This document shows, in pieces, positions 8,522 to 18,753 of a DNA stretch of 64,000 nt. Source of the DNA: Leadbetterella byssophila DSM 17132 (GTDB taxonomy: Bacteria; Bacteroidota; Bacteroidia; Cytophagales; Spirosomataceae); NCBI RefSeq assembly GCF_000166395.1, contig NC_014655.1, positions 2,790,001 to 2,854,000 of the forward strand, read 5' to 3'. Position numbers and translations under genes: made by a program. The notes under the pieces are model-generated. The model was not told the DNA's origin. It did no database searches and worked only from the letters and a program-made list of their open reading frames with translations. Every line of letters begins with the position of its first letter. Position 1 is the stretch's first letter.

Positions 8522-11500
8522 ATGAAGACTAAGAAATTTCTCCTTTTCAGCCTATTCTTAATAAACATGCTCAGCTATGGGCAGGAGAACTTTCGTTTTG
8601 AACACCTCACCGTAAATGACGGTTTAGCCCATAGTGATGCCGTAGCCGTACTCCAGGATCCCAAGGGATTCATATGGATCGGTACGAATAATGGCATTGA
8701 CCGTTACGATGGGTACGAACTTAAAAATTATGTACTCCCAAACGATAATTCCTCCGGCATCTATAACAACCGAATCACCTCCCTTTACCAGGGAAAATCA
8801 GGGAGGATTTGGGCCACTGCCGACGAACAAAGCGTCTACTTCTACGATCCCATCACAGATGCATTTCGTCCCCTAGCGGATCTGCTTACTGATAAGACCG
8901 ACAAACAACTTCTAAAGGAAATCTCTGCCAGAACCGTAGTAGAACACCCCAATGGGGAGATTTATATAGGTACACGCTATCACGGCCTGCTGAAGGTTAA
9001 GAATCAGATCCAAACCTTCCCTTTTACCAAAGACGGAAATCCGGTGGCCGTCTTCAAACTAGAGATTGACGAAAAAGGTACCCTTTGGATAGGAACTACG
9101 GGTCTAGGATTATGGAAACTAGAATCAAAAGACAAAACCCCACAAAGGTTCTCAGCATGGACGCAGAATAACGTGAGAGCCCTGTATGTACAGAAAGGAA
9201 ACACCCTTTGGATAGGCTCAGACCATCAAGTAGCCCGACTGAATCAGAAACTGACCTTCCTCAATGGCTCATTCGCTTCCGTAAATTGCATTTATGAGGA
9301 CTCCTATAAGAGGATGTGGATAGGTACTAATTTCGGTCTGCATTTGGTCACTAATCTGAAACCAAACGGTCCTGAACTCTTGGACTTTTCAGACCATGTC
9401 TTCTCCGTAGATCCGGATAATCCCTGGGCCATCAACTCTAACAGAGTTCACCAAGTCTGCGAAGACTCCTTCAAAAACCTCTGGTTCGCCGCATCATCCG
9501 GTGGACTTAACAAGATCAGTCTACTGGCAAAACCCTTTGGCCTCATCAATAAACTCAGCCATAAGGACATGCCGGATAATTATATCAATACCCTTTGGCC
9601 CGACCAAAATTACCTATGGATAGGCACCCGAAACGGTATGGCCCGGTACCATACAGCCACTGGTGAGTTCAGGAGTGTGCTGCACAATAAAGTTTCCGCC
9701 AGCACCACTCACATCAGCGTATCCAGCATCTATGATCCCGGTAATAATGAACTTTGGGTCTCTTCCAGAGAAAATGGGATATATATTCTAAACAAATCTA
9801 ACTTAGCCCTCAAAAGACTTCCGGAAATTGAAGGTCTACGCCCATGGTCCCAAATAGAACCTCTGTGCATAAGAGAAGATGGTAAAGGGCAAATCTGGAT
9901 AGCCACCTTCTATGCAGGGATTTACATTTTTGACAAATCAGGTAAGTTTATACAAGTACTCAACCCTGAAAATAGCCCCTTACCCACAGATAAAATCACC
10001 TCTTTACTCTATGACGCTCAAGAAGACGTCATGTGGGCCAGCACCCGAAATGCCGGAGTCTGTAAACTGAAATGGGGACCAAAAGGCCTGGAACTCCTTC
10101 AACATTTCCAGTTTGAAACCGGAAAAGAAAATAGCCTCAAGGTTAACTATTCCTGGCCTCTTCTGAAAGACAAAAAAGGCAGACTCTGGATAGGTACCTT
10201 AGGTGGTGGGCTACACATGATTGACAATGTAAATACCATCCATAGATATGATAAATACCTTCCGGAGTCTAATGTTGAAACCATTGTAGAAGCAGACAAT
10301 GGAGAACTCTGGATAGGTGGAAGAGGTCTTTACAAATTTGATCCCGAAACCAAAACCTATCTTCACTTTGACGTGGCTGACGGCTTACAAAGTAACTCTT
10401 TCAAGATAGGTGCGGCATGCAAAGGCGCAGATGGGAAGTTATATTTCGGAGGAATCAATGGAATCTCCCATTTCTACCCCAACCTCATCTCCCGGAACCC
10501 CTACCCTCCAAAAATGCAGATCACGGGTCTTAGAATAGTGACCTACGAGGACCAAAAGCACCCTCGCGCACATCTGAGCGGTTCAGGGAAGATTACGCTA
10601 TCTGACAAAGAAAATGATTTCGCCATTTCTTTTGTGGGACTCAACTTCCAAAATCCTAGAAAACAGAGATACGCCTATAAACTTGAAGGCTACCACGAAA
10701 ACTGGATCCCACTTCCCCCTGGCCAGAGAATAGCAGCCTTCGCCGGATTACCTGCCGGAGAATATACCTTCAAGGTCAAAGCAGATAATGGAGATGGGAT
10801 ATGGTCAGAAGAAGACGCCACTTTGAACATCAAAATCCTACCGCCTTGGTATAAAACCACCTTGGCTTACCTTTCATATGCCGTCTTACTCTTCTTGGTA
10901 CTGAGCTGGTACAGAAGAGTTCGCGCTAAGCAGAGAGAGCTTCAAAACAAAGTAGCTCTGGAACAAATGGAGAAACAGAAAGAAAGAGAGCTGTCAGAAA
11001 TGAAACTCAACTTCTTCACGAATGTTTCCCACGAACTTCGTACTCCTTTAAGCCTGATCCTACATCCCGCAGATGATCTGGTGAAAGCCGTAGAGCCCGG
11101 TTCTGAAGCGCACGGCAAAGCCGTTTTGGTACATAAACAAGCCCATAAGCTCTTGACCCTTGTGAACCAACTCATGGATTTACGAAAAGTAGAGTCCGGA
11201 AATATGCCTATTCATCTGGAAAAGGTGGATGTCATTTCCTTCATACGTGAGATCTTCCTCATTTTCAAGATCAAGGCTGAAGAGAAGAACATACAGTATG
11301 AGTTCCTATCTGACCATACGGAATTAGTAGCTGATTTTGACATTGCTAAATTAGAAATCATCCTGACTAATCTCCTTTCCAATGCCTTCAAGTACACTCA
11401 AAGTGGAGGGCAGATCCAATTATCCGTTCAAAAGACTGAAAACCAATCTCTCTGCCTAACTTTTAAAGACAGTGGAATAGGTATCCACCCCCAGGATATC

Positions 11501-12511
11501 AAGAACATCTTTGAACCTTTCTACCAATCCGTTAACCGAAGCAAGATCCCAGGAACGGGAATTGGCCTTTCTCTAGTGAAGGAATTGGTACAAATGTTAG
11601 GTGGAGAAATCCTAGTAGAAAGCATACTTGGAGAAGGATCTACTTTTGCCGTAAAACTGCCTCTCCAAAACAGTCAAGACATTAGTTTTAAGAAGGATAA
11701 AGAGGAACTCCCAAGCTTCCTACCTGAAAAAGAAGCCAAAATGGATGCACACCTCCTCATCGTCGAAGATAATGCAGACCTGAGAAACTATCTCGAAGAA
11801 ATCTTTGGCTCCACACTTAAAGTAAGCATGGCCACAAACGGTAAAGAAGCCTGGGATATGATCCAGAAAGATACCCCTGACGCCGTTCTAAGTGATGTCA
11901 TGATGCCGGAAATGGATGGCCTAGAACTATGTTCTAAGGTTAAAAACCATCCAAAGTTCGCCCATTTACCCATAGTGCTGATTACCGCCAGAGCTGCAGC
12001 AGTACATGAACTGGAAGGCATAGAAAGCGGAGCAGATGACTATATCGTAAAACCCTTTAATCCGAAAATCCTCTTCTCTAAAGTGACCGCACTCTTACAG
12101 AACCGCAAAAAACTCAGAGAACTTTTCCAAAGGCAACTGGTCACTGAACCTAAAGAAACAGAACTGGAGGATGCAGATTTGAACTTCCTAAGAGAAGCCA
12201 TGAGCATCATAGAAGTTAATCTAACCAATAAACAGTTTGGAGTTCAAAGTCTAGTACAATCCTCCGGTATGAGCCAATCCGCCTACTACCGTAAGCTAAA
12301 AAACCTCACCGGACAGAGTGTGGTGGAGTTCATCCGTGACGTACGTATGAAAAAGGCGGCCCAACTGCTCACTACCGGAAAGTTCAGAATCACAGAAGTC
12401 ATGGAACAAGTAGGAATAGAAGATTACAAGTATTTCCGAACCGCCTTCCAGAAGTTGTATCATGTATCTCCATCAGAATTTGCTAAAAACCATGTCAAAA
12501 CGAACGTTTAG
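8522..12511 (+). CDS. Hybrid two-component system regulator (HTCS) of the PUL
   Basis: The 1329-residue one-protein sensor and regulator starts with a signal peptide (to about residue 21). A periplasmic double beta-propeller with repeated WIGT motifs follows, then a Y_Y_Y domain and one membrane helix near residues 775-800. The HisKA domain carries the phospho-acceptor His837 (NVSHELRTPL). Next come an HATPase domain with GTGIGLSLV, a receiver with Asp1125 (LSDVMMPEMDG), and a C-terminal AraC-type helix-turn-helix. All expected domains are present and in frame. HTCS proteins bind a breakdown oligosaccharide in the periplasm and activate the adjacent susCD operon. It is divergent from that operon and overlaps the metallophosphoesterase gene by 20 bp. 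Confidence 0.95.
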   Translation: MKTKKFLLFSLFLINMLSYGQENFRFEHLTVNDGLAHSDAVAVLQDPKGFIWIGTNNGIDRYDGYELKNYVLPNDNSSGIYNNRITSLYQGKSGRIWATADEQSVYFYDPITDAFRPLADLLTDKTDKQLLKEISARTVVEHPNGEIYIGTRYHGLLKVKNQIQTFPFTKDGNPVAVFKLEIDEKGTLWIGTTGLGLWKLESKDKTPQRFSAWTQNNVRALYVQKGNTLWIGSDHQVARLNQKLTFLNGSFASVNCIYEDSYKRMWIGTNFGLHLVTNLKPNGPELLDFSDHVFSVDPDNPWAINSNRVHQVCEDSFKNLWFAASSGGLNKISLLAKPFGLINKLSHKDMPDNYINTLWPDQNYLWIGTRNGMARYHTATGEFRSVLHNKVSASTTHISVSSIYDPGNNELWVSSRENGIYILNKSNLALKRLPEIEGLRPWSQIEPLCIREDGKGQIWIATFYAGIYIFDKSGKFIQVLNPENSPLPTDKITSLLYDAQEDVMWASTRNAGVCKLKWGPKGLELLQHFQFETGKENSLKVNYSWPLLKDKKGRLWIGTLGGGLHMIDNVNTIHRYDKYLPESNVETIVEADNGELWIGGRGLYKFDPETKTYLHFDVADGLQSNSFKIGAACKGADGKLYFGGINGISHFYPNLISRNPYPPKMQITGLRIVTYEDQKHPRAHLSGSGKITLSDKENDFAISFVGLNFQNPRKQRYAYKLEGYHENWIPLPPGQRIAAFAGLPAGEYTFKVKADNGDGIWSEEDATLNIKILPPWYKTTLAYLSYAVLLFLVLSWYRRVRAKQRELQNKVALEQMEKQKERELSEMKLNFFTNVSHELRTPLSLILHPADDLVKAVEPGSEAHGKAVLVHKQAHKLLTLVNQLMDLRKVESGNMPIHLEKVDVISFIREIFLIFKIKAEEKNIQYEFLSDHTELVADFDIAKLEIILTNLLSNAFKYTQSGGQIQLSVQKTENQSLCLTFKDSGIGIHPQDIKNIFEPFYQSVNRSKIPGTGIGLSLVKELVQMLGGEILVESILGEGSTFAVKLPLQNSQDISFKKDKEELPSFLPEKEAKMDAHLLIVEDNADLRNYLEEIFGSTLKVSMATNGKEAWDMIQKDTPDAVLSDVMMPEMDGLELCSKVKNHPKFAHLPIVLITARAAAVHELEGIESGADDYIVKPFNPKILFSKVTALLQNRKKLRELFQRQLVTEPKETELEDADLNFLREAMSIIEVNLTNKQFGVQSLVQSSGMSQSAYYRKLKNLTGQSVVEFIRDVRMKKAAQLLTTGKFRITEVMEQVGIEDYKYFRTAFQKLYHVSPSEFAKNHVKTNV

Positions 12512-14228
12512 CGTATTTTTTCTTTTTTTATTTTTTTCTATCCAAAGAATGAGCGCTCAGGAGCTTAAGATCGCTTTCCTGTCTGACATTCACTTCCATG
12601 ACATTCACCCTAAATTCGAAGATATAGATTTCCAAGGCGTCCCACATCCCACTACCGGTAAACCCGTCCTGGCTAGGACCATGAGTGCCCAACTTCGTTC
12701 TACCCGCATCTTCAATGAAAACTATTTTGCCTTTAAAGCAGCCTTAGAAGATTTGGTAGCCAAAGGCATTAAACTCGTAGCCCTTCCCGGCGACTATACT
12801 GATGACGGACAAGCTTATAATCTACGTGGACTAAAGGAAATACTTCAAGATTACACCGAAAAGCACGGAATGCGTTTCCTCATCACCACCGGAAATCATG
12901 ACCCCCTGGGTCCGTTCCGTCAAGATGGGGGAAAGAGTGACTTCTTAGGAGCAGATGGCAAGCCATTTGGCATCTATAGTAATGGAAATAAAGGCATCAT
13001 CACCCAGGATATTGCCCCAAGTGGCTACGAAGAGATTCTAGAAACCCTTAGTCCTTTCGGTTTTATGCCAGACCCTTCCTATCTGCTTTGGTCCACCCCC
13101 TTTGATCAAGCTTTAGAAGAGCCATACCAGTATGAAAAAGCCAAATTCTCCTCCGCCTACACCAGAAGGATGTACGAAATAGAGCCTGGGTTCTGGGTAC
13201 CGGACCTTAGCTACCTGGTAGAACCTGTAGAAGGCGTTTGGATTCTTGCATTGGATGGAAATACTTATGTTCCAAAGTCCAAGGAAGGAGATCCCTATGA
13301 CCCTAAATCGTACAAAACAGCCGGAATAGGATATAACGAGGTCTTAAGCCATAAACAACATCTCATCACTTGGATCAAAAAGGTAAGTCGGGAGGCGAAA
13401 AAGAGAGGGAAGATCCTATTAACCTTTTCCCACTATCCGGCTATAGATTATAATGATGAAGCGAATGCAGAGATAAGCCAATTACTAGGACCTACCAAAT
13501 GGCAATTGCACCGCAGTCCGCGAGAAGAAGTAGCAGAAGTCCTTTCTCAGGCTGGAGTACAGTTGCATTTCGGCGGTCACATGCATATCAATGATACAGG
13601 CATAAGAAAGTACCCAGACGGTAGGTTTCTAATCAATATACAGGTCCCTTCCCTAGCGGCTTATGTGCCGGCGTATAAGATCCTCAGCATTGAAAGCCCA
13701 CAGAGATTTAAAATCAGCACAGAAATCATAGAAGACGTAAAAGACTTTGACTATCTTTTCCCCCTTTATCAAAAGGAACTGGAAGCGAATAAAGAGAGCG
13801 GAAAAACCTGGAAAAAGGAAATTCTCAAGACTAAAACCTATAGAGAATTCATGTTATTCCATCTGAAGGAACTCGTCCGACTGCGTTATGTCTCTACAGA
13901 TTGGCCCAAAGAATACCTTGCAGAAGTTGAGCACTGGACCTCCAAAGACTGGTTTAAAGCTTTCAAGGTCAAATCTTCCCCAAGTTCCTGGACTACAGAA
14001 GACCTGCTCTTTGATCTGTACAAGTTCCAATCTGCCGATGAATTAGCCAAACGTGATATCCCTGCGAATCGCTGGAAAGACTACGAAAATATCTTTAAAG
14101 CACTGGAAAAGGCTGAAAAACCTGAACATCGCTGGCTATTCACCCTACTCCATAAACTGTCACACGGAGATCCGGCTGATGCCTTTTCAGTAAATTTGGA
14201 AACGCAGGAGGTTCAGAGAATGGATTAA
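12492..14228 (+). CDS. Exported calcineurin-like metallophosphoesterase
   Basis: I chose the ATG at 12492 over the one at 12462 because it gives a clean signal peptide ending in Ser-Ala-Gln near residue 23. The metal-binding motifs of the superfamily are present in order: SDIHFHD, GDYTDDG, TTGNHDPLGP, FSHYP and FGGHMHIND. A 578-residue product with a long C-terminal extension of unknown role results. The start lies inside the 3' end of the regulator gene (20-bp overlap), so the two are probably co-transcribed. This is unusual, since HTCS genes are commonly monocistronic. The substrate is unknown; a phosphodiester or phosphomonoester in the periplasm is the general expectation. Confidence 0.82.
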   Translation: MSKRTFSVFFLFLFFSIQRMSAQELKIAFLSDIHFHDIHPKFEDIDFQGVPHPTTGKPVLARTMSAQLRSTRIFNENYFAFKAALEDLVAKGIKLVALPGDYTDDGQAYNLRGLKEILQDYTEKHGMRFLITTGNHDPLGPFRQDGGKSDFLGADGKPFGIYSNGNKGIITQDIAPSGYEEILETLSPFGFMPDPSYLLWSTPFDQALEEPYQYEKAKFSSAYTRRMYEIEPGFWVPDLSYLVEPVEGVWILALDGNTYVPKSKEGDPYDPKSYKTAGIGYNEVLSHKQHLITWIKKVSREAKKRGKILLTFSHYPAIDYNDEANAEISQLLGPTKWQLHRSPREEVAEVLSQAGVQLHFGGHMHINDTGIRKYPDGRFLINIQVPSLAAYVPAYKILSIESPQRFKISTEIIEDVKDFDYLFPLYQKELEANKESGKTWKKEILKTKTYREFMLFHLKELVRLRYVSTDWPKEYLAEVEHWTSKDWFKAFKVKSSPSSWTTEDLLFDLYKFQSADELAKRDIPANRWKDYENIFKALEKAEKPEHRWLFTLLHKLSHGDPADAFSVNLETQEVQRMD

Positions 14229-14254
14229 CGGGACAGTAAAAAGCGTAACGGAAT

Positions 14255-16500
14255 TTTAACTAAAAATTAATAGTTTCGGAAGAATAAATACTAATGTTCC
14301 TTTGACCGAATTTTATGGTCCGTTTGAGCAAAGCGAAAGAGGACATCATAAAATTCATGTTTTTTTGCTACTTTCCGAACGGTCGGACCCTTGCGCCCAA
14401 AAAATATCAAGAAGAAAATTCATGTCTTTTAGTTTAAGGGGCGCTTCTTTTAATTAAAGTCCAGTTTTATCCTAATAGACGCTTCGCGGTTAACTAATAA
14501 TTAATACTTTCCTAAGAATAAATACTAATGTTCCTTTGACCGAATTTTATGGTCCGTTTGAGCGAAGCAAAAGAGGACATCATAAAATTCATGTTTTTTT
14601 GCTACTTTCCGAACGGTCGGACCCTGGCGCCAAAAAAGTATCAAGAAGAAAATTCATGTTTTTTTGCTACTTTCCGAACGGTCGGACCCTTGCGCCAAAA
14701 AAAGTATCAAGAAGAAAAATCATGTCTTTTAGCTTAAGAGGCGCTCCTTTTAAATAAAGTCCAGTTTTATCCTAATCAACGCTACTGGATTAACTAATAA
14801 TTAATAGTTTCGGAAGAATAAATACTAATGTTCCTTTGACCGAATTTTATGGTCCGTTTGAGCGTAGCGAAAGAGGACATCATAAAATTCATGTTTTTTT
14901 GCTACTTTCCGAACGGTCGGACCCTGGCGCCAAAAAAGTATCAAGAAGAAAATTCATGTTTTTTTGCTACTTTCCGAACGGTCGGACCCTTGCGCCAAAA
15001 AAAGTATCAAGAAGAAAAATCATGTCTTTTTAGCTTTAGGGGCGATTCTTGTGATTTAAATCAGTTTTATCCTAATAGACGCCACGCGATCAACTAATAA
15101 TTAATACTTTCCGAAGAATAAATACTAATGTTCCTTTGACCGAATTTTATGGTCCGTTTGAGCGTAGCGAAAGAGGACATCATAAAATTCATGTTTTTTG
15201 GTTACTTTTTTGTGCCAAAAAAGTAACAAGAAGAATATTCATGTTTTTTTGCTACTTTCCGAACGGTCGGACCCTTTGCGCCAAAAAAAGTAGAGAAAGA
15301 AAAACCATGTCTTTTTAGCTTTAGGGGCGATTCTTGTGATTTAAATCAGTTTTATCCTAATAGACGCCACGCGATCAACTAATAATTAATACTTTCCGAA
15401 GAATAAATACTAATGTTCCTTTGACCGAATTTTATGGTCCGTTTGAGCGTAGCGAAAGAGGACATCATAAAATTCATGTTTTTTGGTTACTTTCCGTAAG
15501 GACGGACCCTTGCTCCAAAAAAGTAACAAGAAGAATATTCATGTTTTTTGGTTACTTTCCGAACCGTCGGACCCTTGCGCCAAAAAAAGTAGAGAAAGAA
15601 AAATCATGTCTTTTTAGCTTAAGGGGCGATTCTTGTGATTTAAATCAGTTTTATCCTAATAGACGCCACGCGATCAACTAATAATTAATACTTTCCGAAG
15701 AATAAATACTAATGTTCCTTTGACCGAATTTTATGGTCCGTTTGAGCGAAGCGAAAGAGGACATCATAAAATTCATGTTTTTTTGCTACTTTCCGTAAGG
15801 TCGGACCCTTGCGCCAAAAAAAGTAGAGAAAGAAAAATCATGTCTTTTTAGCTTAAGGGGCGATTCTTGTGATTTAAATCAGTTTTATCCTAATAGACGC
15901 CACGCGATCAACTAATAATTAATACTTTCCGAAGAATAAATACTAATGTTCCTTTGACCGAATTTTATGGTCCGTTTGAGCGAAGCGAAAGAGGACATCA
16001 TAAAATTCATGTTTTTTTGCTACTTTTTTTGCGTCAAAAAAAGTAGAGAAAGAATATTCATGTTTTTTTGCTACTTTCCGAACGGTCGGACCCTTTGCGC
16101 CAAAAAAAGTAGAGAAAGAAAATCCATGTCTTTTAGCTTAAGAGGCGCTCCTTTTAAATAAAGTCCAGTTTTGTCCTAATAGACGCTTCGCGATTAACTA
16201 ATATTTAATAGTGTCGAAAGAATAAATACTAATGTTCCTTTGACCGAATTTTATGGTCCGTTTGAGCGAAGCGAAAGAGGACATCATAAAATTCATGTTT
16301 TTTGGTTACTTTTTTGCGTCAAAAAAGTAACAAGAAGAATATTCATGTTTTTTTGCTACTTTCCGAACGGTCGGACCCTGGCGCCAAAAAAGTATCAAGA
16401 AGAAAATTCATGTCTTTTAGCTTAAGAGGCGCTTCTTATAATTAAAGGCCAGTTTTATCCTAATCGACGCTACTGGATTAACTAATAATTAATACTTTCG
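14255..16500. repeat. Hairpin-repeat array 1 (eight units)
   Basis: Eight tandem copies of a composite unit occur with periods of roughly 234, 285 or 300 bp. The conserved large hairpin (H1) starts near 14308, 14542, 14842, 15142, 15427, 15726, 15960 and 16246. Each unit has four parts: an AT-rich leader (starting TAACTAATAATTAAT); hairpin H1 (GAATTTTATGGTCC pairing with GGAC-AT-CATAAAATTC); one or two shorter palindromes H2 of the CTACTTT/AAAGTAG type, each ending in ATTCATG; and a tail ending near CCTAATAGACGC. Two tail types occur and the number of H2 modules varies. Short open frames starting in H1 are carried by the repeat and are not convincing genes. Confidence 0.92.
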
Positions 16501-16674
16501 TGTCCTATTTGAGATTGTATAAGGATTTGATACCTCTTAGCTTTTGAAGCTAGGCGGAGGAACTACTATTTAAAGAGTAAATATTTAAGAATTGAATCCT
16601 TACTGTAAAAAAACACTTTAATAGAATAATAGAGGTAGTGAAGGAAAGCTTGCGAATTCCTTAGTAGTGCATCT

Positions 16675-16965
16675 TCAAAAATCAATTGAAATCTTAACCT
16701 TTCCTCCTAATCCTTTCTCAACAATATCATACAAGGTTTTTAAGGTAAGATTACTACCATTGTTCTCAATTTTTGAAATATATTCACGCTTCTTTCCCAC
16801 TGCCTCAGCTAATTCTGCTTGAGTTAGTTGCTTCTCTTCGCGAGCCTTCCGAAGAAGAAGTCCAACTTTGAATGATTCAAAATCCCTTTCAAGTTCCTCT
16901 CTCCTCAGGGTACCTCTTTTACCGTAGACTCGGTCTTTTACTTCTTTCCAGTTTTTAGTTTCCAT
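16675..16965 (-). CDS. higA: HigA-like XRE-family antitoxin
   Basis: This 96-residue protein has a helix-turn-helix of the XRE/Cro type in its middle: LLLRKAREEKQLTQAELAEA, then VGKKREYISKIENN. It starts 11 bp inside the end of the toxin gene, giving the toxin-first order that defines HigBA systems. The antitoxin would bind its toxin and repress the shared promoter. The pair stands alone between two repeat arrays, so it may be mobile cargo or may stabilise the region. The family call is secure; the gene name is by analogy. Confidence 0.85.
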   Translation of the reverse strand: METKNWKEVKDRVYGKRGTLRREELERDFESFKVGLLLRKAREEKQLTQAELAEAVGKKREYISKIENNGSNLTLKTLYDIVEKGLGGKVKISIDF

Positions 16966-17308
16966 TGTGTAACTTTTTTTGATTGTAATATTCCTGTTTA
17001 ATTTTAATAGCTCTATCTATTTCCTGCTTCGGGGTCTTTTGAGTCTTTTTTTGAAATCCAGTAGTTAAAACTACTAGCTGATCTCCGTCAAAAAAACAAA
17101 ACACCCTCCAAATATTTGAGCCCAATTGTATACGCGCCTCATACAGCCCATTACTGCCCTCTATATGCTTTAAATAGTTTGCAGGAATCCGCTCCAGCGT
17201 CTCAATTGCTTCAATTATTTTAAAAATCTTGTTTTGAACCTTTTCCTCTTGGCTTAGAAGAAATTCTTCAAAGTAATCTTTAAAGGCAATTACTGTGCGA
17301 ACTTTCAT
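16955..17308 (-). CDS. higB: HigB/RelE-like toxin (Gp49 family)
   Basis: The 117-residue protein is of typical length for Gp49/HigB-type toxins of the RelE superfamily. Visible features are the helical N-terminus, the LYEARIQLGSNIWRVFCFFDG strand pair, and the C-terminal LTTGFQKKTQKTPKQEI segment that usually carries catalytic basic residues. Such toxins cut mRNA on the ribosome. The gene precedes and overlaps the antitoxin gene. A near-palindrome directly upstream could be the autoregulatory operator. Confidence 0.87.
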   Translation of the reverse strand: MKVRTVIAFKDYFEEFLLSQEEKVQNKIFKIIEAIETLERIPANYLKHIEGSNGLYEARIQLGSNIWRVFCFFDGDQLVVLTTGFQKKTQKTPKQEIDRAIKIKQEYYNQKKLHNGN

Positions 17309-17310
17309 AA

Positions 17311-17331
17311 CAAAAGTAATTTATAAGTTAC
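17311..17331 (-). promoter_or_regulatory. Putative higBA promoter box and operator
   Basis: A -7-like box TACTTTTG (17318-17311, minus strand) ends 2 bp before the higB start codon. It overlaps a 16-bp near-palindrome, GTAATTTATAAGTTAC (17316-17331, 14 of 16 positions symmetric). This position suits a site where HigA would repress its own promoter. The overlap with the start codon means transcription might be leaderless, or that the true promoter is further upstream. Confidence 0.4.
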
Positions 17332-17381
17332 AATTTTTTACATTTAATTCCATTATTTTTTTCCTAAACCCTTATTTATGA

Positions 17382-17591
17382 ATTTTTTATCCCATTTTTA
17401 GCAAATTCAAATGGTTCCTTTTAGTAGATCTATTGGTTAAAGACTATTTTACTTATCCCACAGGTAACCCTCCAAACAAATTAAAATATAATACCACAGA
17501 ATATCAGACACTTGGAGACATTTATGATCATTTCTTATCTCAAAGTAAGATTATAAGGCAGGGCTTACTAAAAGCTTTCAGCTTTTGGTAA
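17382..17591 (+). pseudogene. Gene remnant without a start codon
   Basis: An open frame of 69 codons follows an in-frame TGA at 17379 and ends with TAA at 17589-17591, exactly where array 2 begins. It has no ATG, yet the amino-acid composition looks like real protein (for example VKDYFTYPTGNPPNK and YQTLGDIYDHFLSQSK). I do not recognise the family. It is best read as the 3' part of a gene cut at both ends when the repeats or their cargo moved. Confidence 0.4.
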
Positions 17592-18640
17592 GTAATAATT
17601 AATAGTTTCGGAAGAATAAATACTAATGATCCTTTGACCGAATTTTATGGTCCGTTTGAGCGAAGCGAAAGAGGACATCATAAAATTCATGTTTTTTTGC
17701 TACTTTTTTGCGCCAAAAAAGTACAGAAAGAATATTTATGTTTTTTTTTCTTAAGGTGCATTGCTTCAGATTTTTGTAGATTTTTATCCGAATCGCCCCT
17801 ACTTAATTAACTAATAATTAAAATTAAATAGTTTCGGAAGAATAAATACTAATGATCCTTTAATCGAATTTTAGAGGCCGTTCGAACGTAGTGAGAGAGG
17901 CCATTCTAAAATTCATGTTTTTTTGCTACTTTTTTGCGCCAAAAAAGTAGAGAAAGAATATTCATGTTTTTTGGTTACTTTCCGAACGGTCGGACCCTGG
18001 CGCCAAAAAAGTATCAAGAAGAAAATTCATGTCTTTTAGTTTAAGGGGCGCTTCTTTTAATTAAAGTCCAGTTTTATCCTAATAGACGCTACTGGATTAA
18101 CTAATAATTAATAGTTTCGGAAGAATAAATACTAATGTTCCTTTGACCGAATTTTATGGTCCGTTTGAGCGTAGCGAAAGAGGACATCATAAAATTCATG
18201 TTTTTTGGTTACTTTCCGTAAGGACGGACCCTTGCTCCAAAAAAGTAACAAGAAGAATATTCATGTTTTTTTGCTACTTTCCGAACGGTCGGACCCTGGC
18301 GCCAAAAAAGTATCAAGAAGAAAATTCATGTCTTTTAGTTTAAGGGGCGCTTCTTTTAATTAAAGTCCAGTTTTATCCTAATCGACGCTACTGGATTAAC
18401 TAATAATTAATAGTTTCGGAAGAATAAATACTAATGTTCCTTTGACCGAATTTTATGGTCCGTTTGAGCGAAGCGAAAGAGGACATCATAAAATTCATGT
18501 TTTTTTGCTACTTTTTTTGCGTCAAAAAAAGTAGAGAAAGAATATTCATGGTTTTTTGCTACTTTCCGAACGGTCGGACCCTTTGCGCCAAAAATAGTAG
18601 AGAAAGAAAATTCATGTTTTATAGCTTAAGTAGTGTTTCG
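17589..18640. repeat. Hairpin-repeat array 2 (four units)
   Basis: Four units of the composite repeat occur, with H1 starting near 17640, 17866, 18149 and 18448. The second unit carries a variant H1 (GAATTTTAGAGGCC pairing with GGCC-AT-TCTAAAATTC). Compared with the common form, three base pairs have changed on both arms while the 2-nt AT bulge is kept. The first unit contains a short H2 with an uninterrupted palindrome of CTACTTTTTTG type. The array ends with a decayed tail before the P-type ATPase gene. Confidence 0.9.
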
Positions 18641-18753
18641 CTAAGATCCGGTAATTCCGGAAGAAAATCTCCCACTATTTTAAACTATGGACTTCCCAAA
18701 AGCGGAGACAGTAGGTATAATCACCCGTAGGTTTTTATAACTGACTAAGGCAG

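Noticed and set aside
8522-12511. Frameshift or split in the long hybrid regulator
   Set aside because: All domains follow in one frame with intact catalytic His and Asp residues.
14536-18730. Repeated small open frames (starts MTEFYGPFERS or MVRLSEAKED) as a protein family
   Set aside because: They arise from the DNA repeat itself, change frame between units with different period lengths, and end at varied places. DNA-level stem pairing explains the conservation better.
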